This document shows positions 24,935 through 34,000 of a DNA stretch of 38,434 nt, piece after piece. The DNA comes from Saprospirales bacterium (lineage in GTDB: Bacteria > Bacteroidota > Bacteroidia > Chitinophagales > UBA8649). Both the position numbers and the translations under genes were made by a program. The notes under the pieces are model-generated. The model was not told the DNA's origin. It saw only the letters and a program-made list of their open reading frames with translations, and searched no databases. How positions within the stretch are numbered: the first letter of the stretch is position 1; the number at the start of each line of letters is the position of its first letter. The DNA lies in contig PAPS01000025.1 in assembly GCA_002708985.1 (NCBI GenBank), forward strand, positions 1 through 38,434. The letters are read 5' to 3'.

Positions 24935-25957
24935 ATGGCAATCTCTAAGCCGACAACTAACAACCAAGGTTCTCCCATCACTGCGTGCATCCGTGACGTT
25001 ACGGGCTTCGTACCCCACGATATTCTCTCCAATAAGGAGTTAGAGAGGATGGTAGATACTAGTGATGAATGGATTAAAACCCGGACGGGCATTCACGAAC
25101 GGCGGATTCTAAAGGGGGAAGGCAAAGGAACATCGGACATGATTGTTCCTGCGGTCAATAACTTGCTCAATAACTCCCAAGTACGTCCAGAAGAAATTGA
25201 TCTTGTAATAGTAGCTACTATAACTCCAGATCGCATGTTACCAGCAACCGCCATGCATGTCGTCAAGCGATGCAGGCTTATCAATGCCTTTGGATTTGAT
25301 ATAAATGCAGCATGCTCAGGCTTCCTATATGGGCTTGAAACTGCGCGAAGATTCGTAGAGTCTGGTTCTTACAAAAACGTGATTATTATTGGAGCAGATA
25401 AAATGTCTTCCATCATAGATTACCAAGACCGTAATACCTGCATAATTTTTGGCGATGGTGCAGGAGCTGCACTTTTACAGCCAAGTACCAACGGCCTCGG
25501 CATACAAGACGCCATATTACGAGCGGATAGCTCAGGTGTTGAACTCCTTTATCAACATGCTGGTGGCTCAGCCTATCCACCAAATGAAGAAACGGTAGCC
25601 AATCGGGAACATTTCGTTTATCAAGACGGTAAACAAGTCTTTAAGGCAGCCGTTCAGGGCATGTCAGGAGTCTGTCAAGATATTCTTGAGCGCAACGGTC
25701 TTACTGGTGATGACATTGATTGGTTAGTTCCGCATCAAGCCAATATTCGAATCATTGATGCCACTCGAGAGCGTATGGGATTGCCGAGAGAGAAAACCAT
25801 GATTAACATTCACAAATACGGCAACACAACTGCGGGTACCCTACCCCTTTGCTTATGGGGGTACAAAGATCAGCTAAAACCCGGAGATCGCCTGTTGCTC
25901 ACTGCATTTGGAGGAGGATTCACATACGGTGCTATTATTCTGACCTGGGGCTGCTAA
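24935..25957 (+). CDS. fabH: 3-oxoacyl-ACP synthase III (KAS III)
   Basis: Starts fatty acid synthesis by condensing acetyl-CoA (or a branched acyl-CoA) with malonyl-ACP. The 340-residue thiolase-fold protein has the catalytic triad Cys127 (NAACSGF), His267 (PHQAN) and Asn297 (KYGNTTAGT). The N-terminal DEWIKTRTGIHERR and C-terminal LLTAFGGGFTYGA are family marks. No plsX lies between rpmF and fabH, unlike the classic order. Immediate downstream genes efp, accB and accC fit a growth-linked unit in which AccB/AccC help make its malonyl-CoA substrate. Confidence 0.96.
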   Translation: MAISKPTTNNQGSPITACIRDVTGFVPHDILSNKELERMVDTSDEWIKTRTGIHERRILKGEGKGTSDMIVPAVNNLLNNSQVRPEEIDLVIVATITPDRMLPATAMHVVKRCRLINAFGFDINAACSGFLYGLETARRFVESGSYKNVIIIGADKMSSIIDYQDRNTCIIFGDGAGAALLQPSTNGLGIQDAILRADSSGVELLYQHAGGSAYPPNEETVANREHFVYQDGKQVFKAAVQGMSGVCQDILERNGLTGDDIDWLVPHQANIRIIDATRERMGLPREKTMINIHKYGNTTAGTLPLCLWGYKDQLKPGDRLLLTAFGGGFTYGAIILTWGC

Positions 25958-25996
25958 GTTTGGCTTGGTTTTCCTATTTTCGAATAAATTCACATT

Positions 25997-26563
25997 ATGG
26001 CAAGCACATCTGATATTAAAAATGGACTTTGTCTAAAGCACAACAGTGATATCTACAGCGTGGTAGAATTTCAACACGTAAAGCCGGGTAAAGGACCAGC
26101 CTTCGTGCGTTGTAAAATCAAGTCATTGACTTCAGGAAAAGTGTTGGACAATACTTGGCCATCCGGACATAAGATTGAAACCGTTCGTGTCGAGCGACGC
26201 AAATTCCAATACTCATACAAAGACGATACAGGGCTGCAGTTTATGAATACCGAAACCTGGGAGCAGATTGCGCTCCAGGAAGAAGCTATAACCAATGCCG
26301 ATCTCTTAATGGAAGGAGTGAATGTAGACGTTCTCGTTCTATCAGAGGATGAAACCATACTAACATGTGAGCTACCCCAAAGTGTCACGCAGAAAGTATC
26401 TTACACAGAACCAGGCTTAAAGGGCGACACCGCAACGAATGCAAGTAAACCAGCAAAGCTTGAATCAGGTGCAGAAGTGCAAGTGCCTTTATTTATAAAT
26501 GAAGGAGACAGTGTACGCATTGATTCGAGCACACGATCATATATAGAAAGAGTAAAACAGTAA
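25997..26563 (+). CDS. efp: Elongation factor P
   Basis: Relieves ribosome stalling at polyproline stretches. The 188-residue protein has three beta-barrel domains. The domain I loop KPGKGPAF carries Lys32 at the position that is modified in lysine-type EF-P. It ends in RIDSSTRSYIERVK, as usual. It lies between fabH and accB, with accB starting 6 bases after its stop codon. The proline-rich linker of the neighbouring AccB is mostly Ala-Pro and so is not an obvious EF-P client. Confidence 0.96.
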   Translation: MASTSDIKNGLCLKHNSDIYSVVEFQHVKPGKGPAFVRCKIKSLTSGKVLDNTWPSGHKIETVRVERRKFQYSYKDDTGLQFMNTETWEQIALQEEAITNADLLMEGVNVDVLVLSEDETILTCELPQSVTQKVSYTEPGLKGDTATNASKPAKLESGAEVQVPLFINEGDSVRIDSSTRSYIERVKQ

Positions 26564-26568
26564 TAGAC

Positions 26569-27063
26569 ATGAAGTTTCAAGAAATACAAAAGCTCATTCA
26601 ACTCCTAGCGGACAGCAATGTGAGCGAACTAAATATCAAAGAAGGTGAATTCGAGATTACGATTCAAACAGATAAAGTAACTCAGCAAGTCGTTGTTAGT
26701 GCGCCAAGTGCCCCTACAGCTGTTCCTGTTGCTGCAGCGACTCCAGCGCCAGCGCCAGCTGCAGTGGAAGCACCTGCGGATAAGGCTCCAACAAAGGAAA
26801 AAGCTGAAGAATCGGCTCCAAATGGAGTCGAACAAAAGTCTCCAATGATAGGTACATTTTATCGTAAGGCTGGACCGGATAAACCCGCTTTTGTCAAGAT
26901 TGGGGATAGTGTGAAAAAGGGTGATGTGATTTGCATTATTGAGGCTATGAAATTGTTCAATGAGATTGAATCAGATCATGATGGAGTAGTTACCAAAATT
27001 CTTGTTGACGATGCTTCACCTGTCGAGTTTGGACAGCCCCTCTTTCTAATTGAACCAGCTTAA
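26569..27063 (+). CDS. accB: Biotin carboxyl carrier protein of acetyl-CoA carboxylase
   Basis: This 164-residue carrier has an N-terminal domain of about 40 residues and an Ala/Pro-rich flexible linker (about 44-75). The biotinyl domain holds the attachment motif EAMKLFNEIE with Lys128. It presents biotin to AccC for carboxylation and then to the carboxyltransferase. The accD/accA subunits are not in this window. The accC start is 21 bases beyond its stop. Confidence 0.97.
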   Translation: MKFQEIQKLIQLLADSNVSELNIKEGEFEITIQTDKVTQQVVVSAPSAPTAVPVAAATPAPAPAAVEAPADKAPTKEKAEESAPNGVEQKSPMIGTFYRKAGPDKPAFVKIGDSVKKGDVICIIEAMKLFNEIESDHDGVVTKILVDDASPVEFGQPLFLIEPA

Positions 27064-27083
27064 AGAGCTGATAATTTTACATC

Positions 27084-28451
27084 ATGTATAAGAAAATTTT
27101 AATTGCTAATCGTGGTGAGATTGCATTGCGTATTATTCGCACCTGTCGTGAGATGGGCATTCGAACAGTCGCAGTATATTCTGAGGCCGACAAGGATAGC
27201 CTCCATGTTAAATTCGCAGATGAAGCCGTCTGTATCGGACCAGCGCAAAGTGCCAAATCTTACTTAGAGATAAAGAATATCATGGCGGCGGCAGAAATCA
27301 CTAATGCTGAGGCCATTCATCCTGGCTATGGTTTTCTATCTGAAAATGCATCCTTTGCCGAGATTTGCACAGAATCAGGTATCAAGTTCATTGGTCCCAC
27401 TGCTGAGCAAATCACTAAGATGGGTGACAAAGTAACCGCTAAAGACACAATGAAAGCTGCGGGAGTACCGGTAGTTCCAGGATCAGACGGTCTCGTTAAG
27501 AACGTTGCCGTAGGTAAAAAAATGGCCAATAAAATTGGCTACCCTGTAATGATTAAAGCTACCGCTGGTGGAGGTGGAAAAGGTATGCGAATTGTAGAAG
27601 CTGAAGAAGATTTTGAAAAGAATTTTGAAAGTGCTCAGCAGGAAGCTCGGGCAAGTTTTGGAAATGATGGTATCTATATCGAAAAATTCATTGTACAGCC
27701 AAGACATATTGAGATTCAAATCGCCGGCGACCAAAAAGGTAATGTCTGTCACCTTTCTGAAAGAGACTGTTCAGTACAGCGACGCCATCAAAAACTGATA
27801 GAGGAGTGTCCATCACCGTTTGTTGACGAAAAGCTCCGAAAGAAAATGGGTGATGTAGCCATCAAAGCAGCTAAATACATCAACTTCGAAGGGATGGGAA
27901 CCGTAGAATTTCTAGTCGACAAAGACAAAAATTTCTATTTCATGGAGATGAATACGCGAATCCAAGTGGAACACCCGGTTACCGAAGAGGTCATTGGCGT
28001 TGACTTGATTCAAGAACAAATCAAATTGGCTGCTGGAGAGAGCATCACTCAATCTAGATATTTCCCTGACGGACGACATGCCATTGAGTGCCGAATCAAT
28101 GCAGAAAATCCAGTTCTAAACTTTCAACCCTCACCTGGTGAGATAACTTCTTGGCATACACCAAAAGGCTATGGGGTTCGTGTGGATACTCATGCTCATT
28201 CCCTGTATCGCGTACCGCCATATTATGACTCCATGATTGCCAAAGTAATTGTTCGAGCAAAATCAAGAAAAGAGGCTATCAAACGAATGAAGCGAGCGCT
28301 AAATGAATTTGTCGTAGAAGGAATTCACACAACAATTCCTTTACACCTAGCTATCCTTGAAAACGAAGAGTTTGCTTCAGGAAGCTACGATACTGGCATT
28401 ATGAATCGATTTGATTTTGATGTCCTACAATCTTCCTCGGATGCCGAGTAG
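27084..28451 (+). CDS. accC: Biotin carboxylase subunit of acetyl-CoA carboxylase
   Basis: This 455-residue ATP-grasp enzyme carboxylates biotin on AccB. N-terminal [16 protein letters not shown], the glycine-rich lid [10 protein letters not shown] (161-170), [19 protein letters not shown] and the catalytic [14 protein letters not shown] are all present. Length fits a stand-alone biotin carboxylase rather than a fused acyl-CoA carboxylase. Its last 27 bases overlap the convergent small membrane protein gene. Confidence 0.97.
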   Translation: MYKKILIANRGEIALRIIRTCREMGIRTVAVYSEADKDSLHVKFADEAVCIGPAQSAKSYLEIKNIMAAAEITNAEAIHPGYGFLSENASFAEICTESGIKFIGPTAEQITKMGDKVTAKDTMKAAGVPVVPGSDGLVKNVAVGKKMANKIGYPVMIKATAGGGGKGMRIVEAEEDFEKNFESAQQEARASFGNDGIYIEKFIVQPRHIEIQIAGDQKGNVCHLSERDCSVQRRHQKLIEECPSPFVDEKLRKKMGDVAIKAAKYINFEGMGTVEFLVDKDKNFYFMEMNTRIQVEHPVTEEVIGVDLIQEQIKLAAGESITQSRYFPDGRHAIECRINAENPVLNFQPSPGEITSWHTPKGYGVRVDTHAHSLYRVPPYYDSMIAKVIVRAKSRKEAIKRMKRALNEFVVEGIHTTIPLHLAILENEEFASGSYDTGIMNRFDFDVLQSSSDAE

Positions 28452-28694
28452 AGTTGTAATTAATAGATGCACAAAGTAGAATCCCACAAAAATCAAGGCA
28501 TTTTGCTTATTTATAGGTAAAATGTCCATTAAATGCAATCCAAGAAAAAGGACTAACGCAACGATCGTCTTTATCGCAGACAAGGCAAAGGTCCATTTGA
28601 GATGCTGGGCATCATTGTTGACCAACAGTTTATTACCAGCATAGTAGATTACTAGTGCAAAAGCGAAGTAGCTAATCCAGATAAAGAAAACCAT
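28425..28694 (-). CDS. Small three-helix membrane protein, possible AtpI-like partner
   Basis: The 89-residue product from ATG 28694 is almost wholly hydrophobic, with three predicted membrane helices (about 4-22, 36-57 and 66-84). I see no named motif. Its start overlaps the stop of the AtpZ-like gene as TGATG, so the two are coupled. In Bacteroidota a similar small membrane protein commonly lies between atpZ and atpB, which suggests an ATP synthase assembly role (inference). No atpB follows here: its 3' end runs 27 bases into accC. An upstream open frame to 28766 exists but lies inside the AtpZ-like gene. Confidence 0.6.
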   Translation of the reverse strand: MVFFIWISYFAFALVIYYAGNKLLVNNDAQHLKWTFALSAIKTIVALVLFLGLHLMDILPINKQNALIFVGFYFVHLLITTLLGIRGRL

Positions 28695-28867
28695 CAGAGG
28701 AAATCTTTTATAGCTAGATAAATCGCAGCGATCAGGGCAAAAAGAAGTATGCCAATCATATACCACAGACCATAAGTAGGAAAATTATTTTTACAATAGA
28801 TTCCAGCAATACCCCCAAGGGCCATGATCACGACCATTTGATATGCTATATGCAATGGTGCACGCAT
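28694..28867 (-). CDS. AtpZ/AtpI-family small membrane protein
   Basis: The 57-residue product from ATG 28867 has two membrane helices (about 9-22 and 34-53) and the family-like opening PLHIAYQMVVIMALGGIAG, with a short loop NNFPTYGLW. AtpZ-family proteins are encoded at the head of F-type ATPase operons and are thought to help c-ring assembly or Mg/Ca uptake. An in-frame TTG at 28927 would give 77 residues, nearer to the usual family size, so the start is uncertain. It is divergent from the porW/sprE-like gene, and no ATP synthase subunit genes adjoin it. Confidence 0.65.
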   Translation of the reverse strand: MRAPLHIAYQMVVIMALGGIAGIYCKNNFPTYGLWYMIGILLFALIAAIYLAIKDFL

Positions 28868-28969
28868 TGTACGAAATAAAGACTTTTTATCGAAACTACG
28901 TGTAGAATGGAAACAACAGGTGTGCAATTGATACGTTATATTTATTGTGAATCTTGAAGGATATCAACT

Positions 28970-31477
28970 ATGGCCCTAAAACCTGTCAGTACGATAGAAC
29001 AACCGTGGCATCGTCAACCGCTTAAAACCTTTGGCATATGTTGCTTTGCTTGGGTCTTTCTAGCAGGATGTTCTAAAAACAATGCTGGATTACCTAAGCA
29101 GGTTTATCATGATTTGATCGGATACTACAATGGGCTATTTAATGCAGAATTACTGCTCGAAGAAAAAATTGATGCAAGTCGGCAAAACTATGAAGTGCAG
29201 TATAACGAGCGCTTGTCCGTGTATCCTGAGGGTCCAATAGTTCCGGGCCAAATGCGTTGTGAGGATGTTATTGAGAAAGCTCAAGCGATGATTCAAAAAC
29301 AAAATCGTGAGAAGATGGATCGCGAAATCAGCAACCAAACAGACGATGCTTGGTTATTGATAGGAAAAGCTTTTCTCTACGAAGGCAATTTTGACGCGGC
29401 TATAGATGCCTTTCGTTATGTTACCACCTTTTACGAAGAAGGGGTCGATGCACGATCTAATAAAAGACAGCGAAAACAAAATTCAAATTCCAAGCGAAGA
29501 CAAAAGGAAAGAGATGACGAAAAGGAACGATTCGAAGACTTAAAGGAGGGCAAGGATATTCGCCCAAAAGCCAATCTTTTTATTCACGAATATGCTAGAA
29601 GTGAGGCTTTAACATTAATGCTTCGAGCCTACGTGGAGAGTGGACAATACGATCTGGCTGAATCGATTCTAACCTTCATTCGAAGTGATCTCAATTTTCT
29701 TCAAAACTTAGATTGGGAAATCGATCGAATCGAAGGCGATTTGGCACTGCGACAAAATGATCTTGAACGTGCTATTCAATCCCTAGAGCGCTCAACCCAA
29801 AATGCTCCGAAGTTGGAACGAAAAACCATGGAGTTTGTTCTAGGTCAACTCTACCAAGAAACCAATAGAAATCTAGAAGCTAATGCGTGGTTTAGCCAAT
29901 GTATTAAGAGAAATGGAAACCTAAATATGTTGTTCTATGCGCGATTGAATCAGGCAAAGGAAAGCCCGAACAATGAAGCCGACAGGCTCCTGGGCAGGTT
30001 ATTAAAAGAGAATAAGTACAAAAATTTCTTTGGCGAGATTTGGTTTGCACGAGCCGACCTTGCGCAAAAAGCAGGTGATCTAGAGAGTGCCACCTTGTAT
30101 TTTCAAAAAGCATGTCAAGCCGACGGAACGGGAAAAGACGTTCTCTTTGCTTCGTATACCACCTTGGGAGATTTGTCTTATGCCCAAAAAGACTATATCC
30201 AGGCTTCGGCGTATTATGACAGCGCATCAAATCATTCGAATAGGGAGTTAGCCGCAAGTGGAGCATTAGAGATGCGAAGACAAAATTTAGCCCAACTCGC
30301 TGATTACCTTGAAACAATTGAAACGTTTACCAATCAACAGGAAATTGATGCACTCAGCGACAAAGAGCTCTATGAGTTAGCCAAACAACAAATAGTTGAC
30401 GAGGATCGCCTGCTCCAGGAAGCACAAGCACGACAAGAACGATTAAACGCACTATCGTCCTCATCGAACGGTGGTTCTGGATTTTACTTTAATAGCGTTG
30501 ATGCTATGAAACAAGGCCGCGTCTTGTTTGCAAGCATATGGGGCGATCGGCCGTTGGAAGATAATTGGCGGCGTTCCGACAAGCTTAATTTTGCTGAGGT
30601 AAACACCGTTGAAACACTATCAGAAGAAGACCAGTTAGAACAACGCATCCAAGAACGCATGGAGTCTATGAGGGAGGCATCAAACAAAAGCGAAGAGGAC
30701 ATGAAGGTAATCCATGAAGCATATTATGGCGCTGGATTCATCTTTAGGGTAAATCTTCGTGAGCTTAGCTATGCTAAAGAAAAATTTGAACAACTAGTAG
30801 TTCTTTTGGAGTTGAAAGAAACTACCTATCGACCCAATACGCTCTACAATCTATACTTGATTGCACAAGTGGAAGGAGACTCATCAAGAATGCTGACGAT
30901 ATCAACTGAATTTCTAAAAGATTATGGCCAAGCTATGCATAAAGAAATGTTTGGCACAACTGCAGACACCGCGAGAAATAAAATCGATGCATTAGCTAGG
31001 TCTGCAGAAATTTACTATGACAGTCTCTATCAACTCTACTTAATCGATTCGCTTGATGGCCTCCATGATGCAATAAAGCTCGCAGGAGCTCGATTTTATC
31101 CCAACCCAATACAAGCAAAATTTGATCTGCTTCAGGGTATGATTTATGCCAAGCAAGCCAACCACGAGTTTTTTGTCAATAGTTTGACCAGTATTTTAAA
31201 AGACCATAAAGGCAGTGAAGAAAGTCTTTATGCCTATGAACTCTTAGATCAATTGGGTCTAGCGCCTGAGCAAAGCAGCTCCTCCCTACCCTTCCCTAAA
31301 TCCGACAAAATGGAATCCAGTGGACTGATTGATGAGCGTGACATGGAAAATATAAATCAAATGAATAGCGAAGAAGACGGAAGAGTAAAAATGACTATCG
31401 GAAACAAGTCATTTAATCTTGGAAAAGAAGAAAATGATTCTGAAGAAAATTCAAGCGAACCTGATGAAAAAGAGTAA
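28970..31477 (+). CDS. sprE: T9SS lipoprotein PorW/SprE-like, TPR-rich
   Basis: This 835-residue lipoprotein has a hydrophobic segment ending in the lipobox LAGC (Cys34). The block YYNGLFNAE (52-60) followed by NYEVQYNERLSVYP matches the start of PorW/SprE proteins, which connect T9SS ring and motor modules and are required for secretion and gliding. Multiple tetratricopeptide-like helices follow (from about 125: WLLIGKAFLYEGNFDAAIDAFRYV). A strongly charged linker sits at about 161-199, with an acidic tail. A long N-region before the signal core (20 residues) leaves the start slightly uncertain. Its last 14 bases overlap the penicillin-binding protein gene, suggesting coupled expression. Confidence 0.82.
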   Translation: MALKPVSTIEQPWHRQPLKTFGICCFAWVFLAGCSKNNAGLPKQVYHDLIGYYNGLFNAELLLEEKIDASRQNYEVQYNERLSVYPEGPIVPGQMRCEDVIEKAQAMIQKQNREKMDREISNQTDDAWLLIGKAFLYEGNFDAAIDAFRYVTTFYEEGVDARSNKRQRKQNSNSKRRQKERDDEKERFEDLKEGKDIRPKANLFIHEYARSEALTLMLRAYVESGQYDLAESILTFIRSDLNFLQNLDWEIDRIEGDLALRQNDLERAIQSLERSTQNAPKLERKTMEFVLGQLYQETNRNLEANAWFSQCIKRNGNLNMLFYARLNQAKESPNNEADRLLGRLLKENKYKNFFGEIWFARADLAQKAGDLESATLYFQKACQADGTGKDVLFASYTTLGDLSYAQKDYIQASAYYDSASNHSNRELAASGALEMRRQNLAQLADYLETIETFTNQQEIDALSDKELYELAKQQIVDEDRLLQEAQARQERLNALSSSSNGGSGFYFNSVDAMKQGRVLFASIWGDRPLEDNWRRSDKLNFAEVNTVETLSEEDQLEQRIQERMESMREASNKSEEDMKVIHEAYYGAGFIFRVNLRELSYAKEKFEQLVVLLELKETTYRPNTLYNLYLIAQVEGDSSRMLTISTEFLKDYGQAMHKEMFGTTADTARNKIDALARSAEIYYDSLYQLYLIDSLDGLHDAIKLAGARFYPNPIQAKFDLLQGMIYAKQANHEFFVNSLTSILKDHKGSEESLYAYELLDQLGLAPEQSSSSLPFPKSDKMESSGLIDERDMENINQMNSEEDGRVKMTIGNKSFNLGKEENDSEENSSEPDEKE

Positions 31478-33962
31478 GCTCAAAGAAATATTGAGCAGTC
31501 TTTGGGAGCGGTGGAAGGCTATACCCGTCCTCCGGTTTTTTCACCCCACCCTACTTGCTATTATAGTTTTTGTCTGGTTATCACTAGCCATAGGAATACG
31601 GATAACCAAAACAACTTATACAATGGTAAAAGAGGGTGAATTTGGGCCTCTTCCAAGCTATGAAGAGCTCGAGAACCCTGAGGTCATTCGAGCAAGTGAA
31701 ATCTACAGTCGTAACAATGTAAGTTTAGGGAAATACTATTCTGAAAACCGTTCTGATGTAACCTTTCACGATCTCCCTCAACACCTTGTTCATGCCTTGC
31801 TAGCCACAGAAGATGCAAGATTTATTGAACATCCTGGTATCGACTTTAAGGCAACCTCGCGAGCTATCATTTTCTTGGGAAAGCGTGGGGGTGGTAGCAC
31901 TATTACACAGCAGCTTGCTAAAAATTTATATAAAACAAGAAAAAGTACAATAGCACCGACGGATTGGGAAGAGTGGACGGAAGACAAGCCGCTCGTCGAC
32001 AAGGGCTTCGATAAGTTAAAAGAGTATGTGATCTCAAGCCAATTAGAACAACGCTACTCAAAGGAAGAAATTTTAACTCTTTATTTGAACACCGTAGAAT
32101 TCAGCAGTAACTCCTTTGGAATCAAAGCTGCGGCCATGACCTATTTCGGTGTCCAACCAAAAGATTTACGGCTTGAGCAGGCCGCCACGTTGATTGGAAT
32201 GCTTAAAGCACCTACTAAATACAATCCACAGATTGATCCAGAAGCTTCCATGGAGCGAAGAAATACGGTAATCGATCAGATGTTGAAGTATGGTTACCTC
32301 AGCGAAGCAGAACATCAATATTACAGAAATCAGCCGCTAGGCTTGAATGTAAAAGGGTCAGGTATCACTTCAGGTGAAGCCCTTTACTTTCGAGAGCAGG
32401 TTCGATTGGAGCTTGCGAAAATTCTTGACAGTGACGAATTAATCAAGTCAGACGGCTCAAAATATAACATCTATACAGATGGGTTAAGAATCTACACATC
32501 CATTGATTTGCGCATGCAGGAACTTGCAGAACAAGCCGTCGCAAAACATATGCGAGAGCTACAAGTACAGTTTGATAAAAACTGGTCCGGACGTGATCTG
32601 TGGAAGAACAAAGAGAGTCGTCTACAAGCATTATACAAAAGCAGTCAAATCTATGCACAATTCGCAGCTGATGGAGGGAATGAAGAGTCCATCTTAAATG
32701 AATTGATGGAAGAGGAGACGAATTACCAAGTCTTTACTCATGATCGAGGATTTATTGATTCGATTATGACAGGAAAAGAATTTGTTCGTTATAATGAATC
32801 CTTACTGCAAGTAGGCTTTATGGTCATGGACCCTCAGAGCGGTGATGTTTTGGCGTGGATTGGTGGTTTGAACTTCAATCAATCCCCTCTTGACCACCTA
32901 AATGTGCGACGACAAGTAGGTTCAACCTTTAAGCCCTTGTTGTATGCCAAAGCGCTTATTGATCGGAGACGTGAACTCGACCCATGTGCACAGATTCCTA
33001 TGAGCTCACGGGTGTTTGAAGGTCGTGATTGGCAGGCAAAATGGCAATGGACCAAAGGAAATGACGGTTCACTATCTATGAAAAGTTGTCTGGCATCATC
33101 TAATAACAGTTGCTCAGTAAATCTTATGTATGGATTAGGAGGTCCTCTCCCACTCATACGATTCGCAGGAGAATTAGGAATATCCGAAAAGCAAATTCCT
33201 GAATCCGCTACCATTTGCCTAGGTAGTGCCGATATTACCGTCTACAAAATGATGGCATCCTTCTCAGCATTTGCTAATAGTGGCATTCATACAGCACCAC
33301 GTTTTATCACTCGTATAGAAAATAGTGATGGACAGGTCATTTATAAAAATGACCAGAATTATCACATCGCTATTGATTCAGCAACAAACCGTCGCGTTGT
33401 TACCTTAATGAATGAAGTAACTCGATCCGGTACGGCCAGGTCACTCAACTCCTCTGCATACAACATACCTAGTAAAATAATGCTTGCAGGAAAAACAGGT
33501 ACAACACAGAACAATACCGATGGATGGTTCATCGGATATACCCCTGACTTGCTGGCAGGCGTTTGGGTTGGTGGTAATGAACGCCACGTAAGATTCCGAA
33601 GCAACTACTACGGACAGGGCGCGCGCATGGCACTACCGATATGGGGGTATTTTATGGAAAGCATCTACAATGATAAAAACTTCAGATACTCGAATGCGGA
33701 AGCAAGAAAAGAAAAGTTCACTACGCCATTGCGATATAATGAATGCCCTAACACGATTGCAAAAAATACAAGTGTTTTCTCGAGTGAGATGAGCGAAGAA
33801 AGCTTCTTTGATGTCGACGATGATTTCTTTAATCCTATATTTAATACTAAACCCGCAGAAGACAATAACGGCAGCGGTCAAAGTCCTCCCAATACACAGA
33901 ACAATGAGAACAGTATCTTCACCAGCGAAGAAGACGATTTCTTCGATGATGATATGCCCTAA
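31464..33962 (+). CDS. Class A penicillin-binding protein (PBP1A-like)
   Basis: This 832-residue bifunctional peptidoglycan synthase has one membrane anchor (about 26-45). The glycosyltransferase domain has Glu116 in ATEDARFIEHPG and GGSTITQQLAKNLY. The transpeptidase domain has the active-site Ser487 in STFK, SNN (546-548) and KTGT (677-680). The last ~60 residues form an acidic Phe/Asp tail with repeated DDDFF/DDFFDDD motifs that is not part of the catalytic fold. An upstream frame from 31419 exists, but ATG 31464 places the cytoplasmic tail and anchor normally. It overlaps the SprE-like gene by 14 bases. Confidence 0.93.
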   Translation: MKKSKLKEILSSLWERWKAIPVLRFFHPTLLAIIVFVWLSLAIGIRITKTTYTMVKEGEFGPLPSYEELENPEVIRASEIYSRNNVSLGKYYSENRSDVTFHDLPQHLVHALLATEDARFIEHPGIDFKATSRAIIFLGKRGGGSTITQQLAKNLYKTRKSTIAPTDWEEWTEDKPLVDKGFDKLKEYVISSQLEQRYSKEEILTLYLNTVEFSSNSFGIKAAAMTYFGVQPKDLRLEQAATLIGMLKAPTKYNPQIDPEASMERRNTVIDQMLKYGYLSEAEHQYYRNQPLGLNVKGSGITSGEALYFREQVRLELAKILDSDELIKSDGSKYNIYTDGLRIYTSIDLRMQELAEQAVAKHMRELQVQFDKNWSGRDLWKNKESRLQALYKSSQIYAQFAADGGNEESILNELMEEETNYQVFTHDRGFIDSIMTGKEFVRYNESLLQVGFMVMDPQSGDVLAWIGGLNFNQSPLDHLNVRRQVGSTFKPLLYAKALIDRRRELDPCAQIPMSSRVFEGRDWQAKWQWTKGNDGSLSMKSCLASSNNSCSVNLMYGLGGPLPLIRFAGELGISEKQIPESATICLGSADITVYKMMASFSAFANSGIHTAPRFITRIENSDGQVIYKNDQNYHIAIDSATNRRVVTLMNEVTRSGTARSLNSSAYNIPSKIMLAGKTGTTQNNTDGWFIGYTPDLLAGVWVGGNERHVRFRSNYYGQGARMALPIWGYFMESIYNDKNFRYSNAEARKEKFTTPLRYNECPNTIAKNTSVFSSEMSEESFFDVDDDFFNPIFNTKPAEDNNGSGQSPPNTQNNENSIFTSEEDDFFDDDMP

Positions 33963-34000
33963 CCACGCTAGAACAATATAACTAAACTTAATAATCCGCC

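Noticed and set aside
29904-30317. 137-codon open frame opposite the SprE-like gene
   Set aside because: Shadow frame. Its composition is Arg/Cys/His-rich, typical of reverse reading, and it has no recognisable motif.
32879-33214. 111-codon open frame opposite the transpeptidase domain
   Set aside because: Reverse-strand shadow of conserved PBP coding sequence with no independent support.
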